NCBI GenBank assembly: GCA_046593875.1 | Contig: JBKJQQ010000023.1 | Location: 1 to 9,288, forward strand | DNA length: 9,288 nt | Direction of reading: 5' to 3' | Origin: SCTD01 sp046593875 | GTDB taxonomy: Bacteria > Actinomycetota > Actinomycetes > Mycobacteriales > SCTD01 | In this document: positions 6,203 to 9,288 of the stretch, one piece after another | Position numbering within the stretch: position 1 is the stretch's first letter | Layout of the letters: each line of letters starts with the position of its first letter | Notes under the pieces: model-generated | What the model was told of the DNA's origin: nothing | Seen by the model: only the letters and a program-made list of their open reading frames with translations | Database searches by the model: none | Made by a program: the position numbers and the translations under genes

Positions 6203-6751
6203 GTGCAGCCAGACCCCGACGACATCGAGCCGCCGTTCGAGCACCTCGTCCACCTCTACGAGACGGAAGCGACGCTCGCCCACTGCGTGGTCGCGTTCCT
6301 GGCCCCCGGCCTCGCCGACGAGGCCTCCTTCGTCGTGGCGACGCCCGAGCACCGCCGGCTGTTCGCGCAGGCGCTCGAGGCCTGCGGCGTGGACGTCGAC
6401 GCCCTGCGCCTGGAGGGTCGCTACGTCGAGCAGGACGCCGAGACGCTCCTGGCCACCTTCCTGCGCGACGGCGCCGTCGACCCGCTGGCCTTCCGGCTGT
6501 CGGTCGGCGAGCCGGTCCGCGCGCTGGCGGCCGCCCACGGACGCGTGCACGTCTACGGCGAGATGGTCGCCTGCTTGTGGGGCCGCGGCGACAGCCACTC
6601 GGCGGTCGTGCTGGAGCGCGCCTGGAACGACCTCGCCTGCGTCGCGGACTTCCGCCTGTGCTGCGCCTACCCGGCGGCGGCGATGCGCGGCGACGACGAC
6701 CCGACCCACGTGCGCGAGGCAATGAGCAGCCACACCCTCGTCCTGGATTGA
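6203..6751 (+). CDS. Stand-alone MEDS-domain sensory protein
   Basis: The product is 182 aa, all of it one MEDS (methanogen/methylotroph DcmR sensory) domain. Recognisable blocks are FEHLVHLYE (H14, H17, Y19), FVVATPEHRRLF (43-54), GRYVEQDAETLLATF (72-86), HVYGEMVACLW (116-126) and FRLCCAYP (150-157). MEDS domains resemble a degenerate KaiC/RecA-like fold and are thought to sense small-molecule or redox signals. They are usually fused to an anti-sigma HATPase, GGDEF or HTH output domain. No output domain is present and none is encoded next door, so it must act through a partner. The Cys-rich end (C153, C154) and C28/C61/C124 are notable. GTG 6203 is chosen because it starts just before the domain and matches the leaderless promoter; the frame is open upstream to 6029 through the membrane gene. 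glpD follows 66 nt later on the same strand. Confidence 0.85.
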   Translation: MQPDPDDIEPPFEHLVHLYETEATLAHCVVAFLAPGLADEASFVVATPEHRRLFAQALEACGVDVDALRLEGRYVEQDAETLLATFLRDGAVDPLAFRLSVGEPVRALAAAHGRVHVYGEMVACLWGRGDSHSAVVLERAWNDLACVADFRLCCAYPAAAMRGDDDPTHVREAMSSHTLVLD

Positions 6752-6787
6752 CGGGCGCGTCTCCGTCCAGCCGCAGCCCGCGCGGGA

Positions 6788-6805
6788 CCCCACCGGTGTC
6801 TGGGG
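6788..6805 (+). promoter_or_regulatory. Inverted repeat CCCCA-N8-TGGGG directly upstream of the glpD -10
   Basis: Arms 6788-6792 and 6801-6805 are perfect complements around 8 nt. If transcription starts at the glpD ATG, the repeat covers about -30 to -13, the -35/-10 spacer where a repressor would act. It could equally form a weak terminator hairpin for the MEDS gene. No regulator is encoded nearby. Confidence 0.35.
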
Positions 6806-6811
6806 CATCGT
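6806..6811 (+). promoter_or_regulatory. -10 hexamer of glpD, leaderless arrangement
   Basis: CATCGT keeps the A at position 2 and T at position 6 and is followed by 6 nt (GGAGGC) and the ATG at 6818. GGAGG looks like a Shine-Dalgarno but leaves only 1 nt before the ATG, too close to work in the usual way. A leaderless start explains the spacing better. Confidence 0.5.
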
Positions 6812-6817
6812 GGAGGC

Positions 6818-8545
6818 ATGACCTCCGGCCCCACCCCCAGCGGCGCGGCGCTGAGCCCCGCCGCCCGTGCGCACGCGCTCGAGCAGATGGACGACCTCGT
6901 GCTGGACGTCCTGGTGGTCGGGGGCGGCGTGGTCGGCGCCGGCGCCGCGCTGGACGCCGCGACACGCGGGCTGAGCGTCGCGCTCGTCGAGGCACGGGAC
7001 TGGGCCAGTGGCACGTCGAGCCGCTCCAGCAAGCTCATCCACGGCGGGCTTCGCTACCTGGAGATGCTCGACTTCCGGCTGGTCGCCGAGGCGCTGAAGG
7101 AGCGCGCCCTGCTGCTCAACCGGCTGGCGCCGCACCTGGTTCGCCCCGTGTCGTTCCTCTATCCGCTGACCGGCCGTGGGTGGGAGCGGCCCTACGTCGG
7201 CGCCGGCATCGCGCTGTACGACGCGATGGCCCTGGCGCTGGGCACCGGCAAGCCCCTCCCCCGCCACCGGCACCTCAGCCGGCGGGCCGCCCGCCGGCTC
7301 GCGCCCGCCCTCGCGCCCGAGGCGCTGGTCGGCGCGGTCCGCTACTGGGACGCGCAGGTCGACGACGCCCGCCACACGATGACGCTGGTGCGCACGGCCG
7401 CGCAGTACGGCGCGCTGTGTGCCAGCCGGACGCGTGTCGTGTCGCTGCTGCGGGAGGGCGAGCGCGTCACCGGCGCGCGGGTCAAGGACCTCGAGACCGG
7501 CCGGCTGATCGACGTGCGCGCCCAGCAGGTCGTGAACGCGACCGGCGTCTGGACCGATGACACGCAGGCGCTCGCGCAGACGCGCGGCCAGTTCCACGTG
7601 CGCGCCTCGAAGGGCGTCCACCTGCTCGTCCCGCGCGACCGGATCGCCTCCGACACCGGGCTGATCCTGCGCACCGAGACCAGCGTGCTGTTCGTCATCC
7701 CGTGGGGGCGGCACTGGATCCTGGGCACCACCGACACCGACTGGGCGCTGGACAAGAGCCACCCCGCCGTCAGCGCGCGCGACGTCGCCTACCTGCTCGA
7801 GCAGGTCAACCGCTCGCTGGTGTCGCCGCTGGTGCCCGAGGACGTGGTCGGCGTCTACGCCGGGCTGCGCCCGCTGCTGGCCGGCGAGTCCGAGCAGACC
7901 AGCAAGCTGTCGCGTGAGCACCTGGTCGGCCACCCCGTCCCCGGTCTGGTCGTCGTCGCGGGCGGCAAGTACACGACCTACCGCGTGATGGCGAAGGACG
8001 CCGTCGACGAGGCGGTGCGCGCGATGGACGGCCACCAGCCGCCGTGCGTCACCGAGCACGTCCCGCTCGTCGGCGCAGAGGGCTGGCCCGCGCTGTGGAA
8101 CCGACGCCACGCACTCGCCGCGTCGAGCGGACTGCACGTGTCGCGGATCGAGCACCTGCTGCACCGGTACGGCGCGGTCGTGCACGAGGTGCTCGCGCTC
8201 GTGGCGGCGGACCCGGCGCTGCGTCAGCCGCTGCCGAGCTCGGACGACTACCTGCAGGCCGAGGTCGTCTACGCCGTGCAGGCCGAGGGCGCCCTGCACC
8301 TCGACGACGTCCTGGCGCGGCGGACCCGCATCTCCATCGAGTCCTGGGACCGCGGGGTCGAGGCGGCGCCGGTCGTCGCGCAGCTGATGGGCGACGCCCT
8401 GGGGTGGAGCGAGGAGCAGCGGGCGCGCGAGATCGAGCACTACCTCGCGCGCATCACGGCCGAGCGCGACGCGCAGAGCCAGCCGGACGACCTCACCGCC
8501 GACGCGGCACGGCTCGGCGCACCCGACATCGTCCCCCTCGCCTGA
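6818..8545 (+). CDS. glpD: Aerobic glycerol-3-phosphate dehydrogenase (FAD)
   Basis: The product is 575 aa, full family length. The enzyme oxidises sn-glycerol-3-phosphate to dihydroxyacetone phosphate, passing electrons through FAD to membrane quinones; it is a peripheral membrane protein. An N-terminal Rossmann motif GGGVVG (35-40) ends in LVEARD. It is followed by the diagnostic SGTSSRSSKLIHGGLRYLE (64-82), VNATGVW (239-245), TTDTDW (304-309), GLRPLL (349-354) and GGKYTTYRVMAKDAVD (382-397). A C-terminal helical domain runs from about 415. About 29 residues precede the FAD motif, which is normal for actinobacterial GlpD. No glpK or glpF adjoins, so glycerol uptake and kinase genes must be elsewhere. 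It could belong to the GlpD1 or GlpD2 type; an alignment is needed. The promoter with its inverted repeat lies at 6788-6811. Confidence 0.96.
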   Translation: MTSGPTPSGAALSPAARAHALEQMDDLVLDVLVVGGGVVGAGAALDAATRGLSVALVEARDWASGTSSRSSKLIHGGLRYLEMLDFRLVAEALKERALLLNRLAPHLVRPVSFLYPLTGRGWERPYVGAGIALYDAMALALGTGKPLPRHRHLSRRAARRLAPALAPEALVGAVRYWDAQVDDARHTMTLVRTAAQYGALCASRTRVVSLLREGERVTGARVKDLETGRLIDVRAQQVVNATGVWTDDTQALAQTRGQFHVRASKGVHLLVPRDRIASDTGLILRTETSVLFVIPWGRHWILGTTDTDWALDKSHPAVSARDVAYLLEQVNRSLVSPLVPEDVVGVYAGLRPLLAGESEQTSKLSREHLVGHPVPGLVVVAGGKYTTYRVMAKDAVDEAVRAMDGHQPPCVTEHVPLVGAEGWPALWNRRHALAASSGLHVSRIEHLLHRYGAVVHEVLALVAADPALRQPLPSSDDYLQAEVVYAVQAEGALHLDDVLARRTRISIESWDRGVEAAPVVAQLMGDALGWSEEQRAREIEHYLARITAERDAQSQPDDLTADAARLGAPDIVPLA

Positions 8546-8694
8546 GCGCCGCTCGGCGAGCCAGCCACCTCACCCCGGCGGCGTTGCACCTGCCGCGGGT
8601 CAGACCGCTGCGCGCCGTGCCCACGCCCCGGGGTTCCGACGCAGCGAAGCTCGTCTGCCTGCACCGCTGAGCACCCAGGTCGTGAGCGTGATCA

Positions 8695-8728
8695 CGATCG
8701 GGTCCGAGGCGGCCTCGGTCGGTGATCG
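8695..8728. terminator. Hairpin between glpD and tRNA, possible bidirectional terminator
   Basis: CCGAGG (8704-8709) pairs perfectly with CCTCGG (8713-8718) around a CGG loop. Outside an asymmetric internal loop, CGATC (8695-8699) can pair with GATCG (8724-8728). It lies between converging transcripts and has no T-tract. Confidence 0.4.
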
Positions 8729-8731
8729 CCA

Positions 8732-8748
8732 GCAGGGCTGTGACCTGC
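8732..8748 (-). terminator. Hairpin 10 nt beyond the tRNA 3' end
   Basis: GCAGG (8732-8736) pairs with CCTGC (8744-8748) around a 7-nt loop. It is the first structure met by polymerase leaving the tRNA gene on the minus strand. The stem is short, there is no T-tract, and it may act with the next hairpin. Confidence 0.3.
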
Positions 8749-8758
8749 CGCGATGTCG

Positions 8759-8832
8759 TGGGGCGGGTGGGGCTCGAACCCACGACCGAGAGATTATGAG
8801 TCTCCTGCTCTGACCGGCTGAGCTACCGCCCC
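8759..8832 (-). tRNA. tRNA with CAU anticodon, probably tRNA-Ile2 (alternatively elongator Met)
   Basis: The gene is 74 nt and folds as a full cloverleaf. The acceptor stem GGGGCGG/CCGCCCC is perfect, followed by discriminator A. The D stem is GCTC/GAGC, and the anticodon stem GGAGA/TCTCT closes with one G-U pair around the loop CTCATAA (anticodon CAT). The T stem GTGGG/CCCAC encloses TTCGAGC. CCA is not encoded. The loop excludes the initiator type, since there are no three G-C pairs flanking the anticodon. The AGGNGACTCATAATCNCTNGGTCG-like arm and variable loop resemble E. coli tRNA-Ile2 more than elongator tRNA-Met, so lysidine modification by TilS to read AUA is likely. The tRNA call is secure; the isotype is about 60:40. 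Confidence 0.95.
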
Positions 8833-8912
8833 TGTCGCCCCATCGTCGCAGGTCCGCGCTGCGGTCGAGCCTGTGATGACATGGACCCAGGCGACGGAAG
8901 AGGGAACGGGCT

Positions 8913-9288
8913 GTGCGGGGGGTGCTGGGCCGGCTCGTCCTCGCCGCCGCGGCGGTCCTGGCCGTGGTCGAGCTCGGGCAGCGCAGCGAGGACCTCGCCG
9001 CCCTGTCGACCCGGGTCGACGAGCTCCCCCGCGACGCCGCCGGCCAGTTCCTGCCCTCGCGCTTCCGCGGGGACGCCGCGGGCTTCCCCGTCTTCGCCCG
9101 CGACCTGATCCCGCCGGACGCCGCCTACCGGCTGGTCCAGGGTCCGTTGGCGCCCTCCTTGCGCGGCCGGCCCACCAGGCCTGAGGAGACCTCTGCCTGC
9201 CGGGCGGGGGTGCTCACCGGCGCGGAGTACCACTGGATGACCTACCAGCTGCTGCCCCGACCGAGCAGCTGCGGCAAGGACGTCGGGT
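8913..9288 (+). CDS. Hypothetical protein with N-terminal membrane anchor, 3'-truncated
   Basis: The frame is open from GTG 8913 to the window edge, giving 125 residues with the C-terminus missing. Codons are nearly all G/C-ending, which supports coding. One hydrophobic segment (LGRLVLAAAAVLAVVELG, about residues 5-22) follows a short basic start and is a signal anchor or uncleaved signal peptide, with no lipobox. The rest is soluble and probably extracytoplasmic, with FPVFARDLIPPDAAYRLV (about 57-74) and two cysteines (in SACRAG and SSCGKD) that could form a disulfide. The purines GAGGG (8900-8904) lie 8 nt before the GTG; a second in-frame GTG at 8922 is possible. It starts divergently from the tRNA. 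I recognise no family. Confidence 0.7.
   Translation, partial: MRGVLGRLVLAAAAVLAVVELGQRSEDLAALSTRVDELPRDAAGQFLPSRFRGDAAGFPVFARDLIPPDAAYRLVQGPLAPSLRGRPTRPEETSACRAGVLTGAEYHWMTYQLLPRPSSCGKDVG

Larger units (their letters stand above)
8546..8758. other. Convergent intergenic region glpD/tRNA
   Basis: This 213-bp region holds no supportable gene; the open frames through it are shadows. It contains two successive hairpins nearer the tRNA (8695-8728 and 8732-8748) and a perfect 10-bp palindrome CGTGATCACG (8687-8696) that partly overlaps the first. Confidence 0.65.

Noticed and set aside
6812..6816. GGAGG as Shine-Dalgarno of glpD
   Set aside because: Only 1 nt separates it from the ATG, too close for normal initiation; leaderless start preferred.
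6002..8440. 812-codon minus-strand frame antisense to MEDS and glpD
   Set aside because: GlpD and MEDS motifs lie on the + strand. The antisense product is Arg/Gln/Gly/Val-rich shadow sequence.
8687..8696. Perfect 10-bp palindrome CGTGATCACG as an operator
   Set aside because: It lies between convergent 3' ends, far from any start, so no promoter supports an operator role.
1..9288. Mobile element, prophage, CRISPR array or defence island
   Set aside because: No transposase, integrase, terminal repeats, spaced direct repeats or defence-type domains seen. The tRNA has no attachment-site duplication that I can find in the window.

Overview
The window reads as ordinary chromosome from a very GC-rich actinomycete. 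Third codon positions are almost all G or C, GTG starts are common, and long open frames run antisense to the true genes. The family contents (an actinobacterial type II topoisomerase A tail, a fused-coil SbcC, a MEDS-domain protein, GlpD) fit Actinomycetia. The genus cannot be told from this sequence. I see no phage, insertion sequence, CRISPR array or clear sign of horizontal transfer.

Layout: the 3' end of a topoisomerase IV/gyrase A-type gene (parC-like, + strand) enters from the left. It converges on sbcC and sbcD (- strand, order sbcD-sbcC, ATGA overlap), which encode the Mre11/Rad50-type nuclease complex. An 86-bp divergent region separates sbcD from a membrane-anchored von Willebrand factor A (VWA) protein on the + strand. 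After this come a 66-aa helical hypothetical protein and, 3 nt later, a 99-aa three-helix membrane protein. Next are a stand-alone MEDS-domain sensory protein and glpD (FAD-dependent glycerol-3-phosphate dehydrogenase). A CAU-anticodon tRNA on the - strand faces glpD. A truncated, N-terminally anchored hypothetical protein starts divergently from the tRNA and runs off the right edge.

The most coherent unexplained signal is regulatory. Four genes (sbcD, the VWA gene, the MEDS gene, glpD) each have a TANNNT-like -10 hexamer ending exactly 6 nt before the start codon, the arrangement expected of leaderless transcripts. The small hypothetical gene instead has a strong Shine-Dalgarno sequence. The sbcD promoter also partly matches, at the right spacing, the mycobacterial RecA-NDp/PafBC DNA-damage motif, which would suit a DNA-repair operon. 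The glpD and MEDS promoters carry operator-like inverted repeats. I found no convincing new multi-gene system. The orphan VWA gene and the small-protein/membrane-protein pair are the least explained genes.
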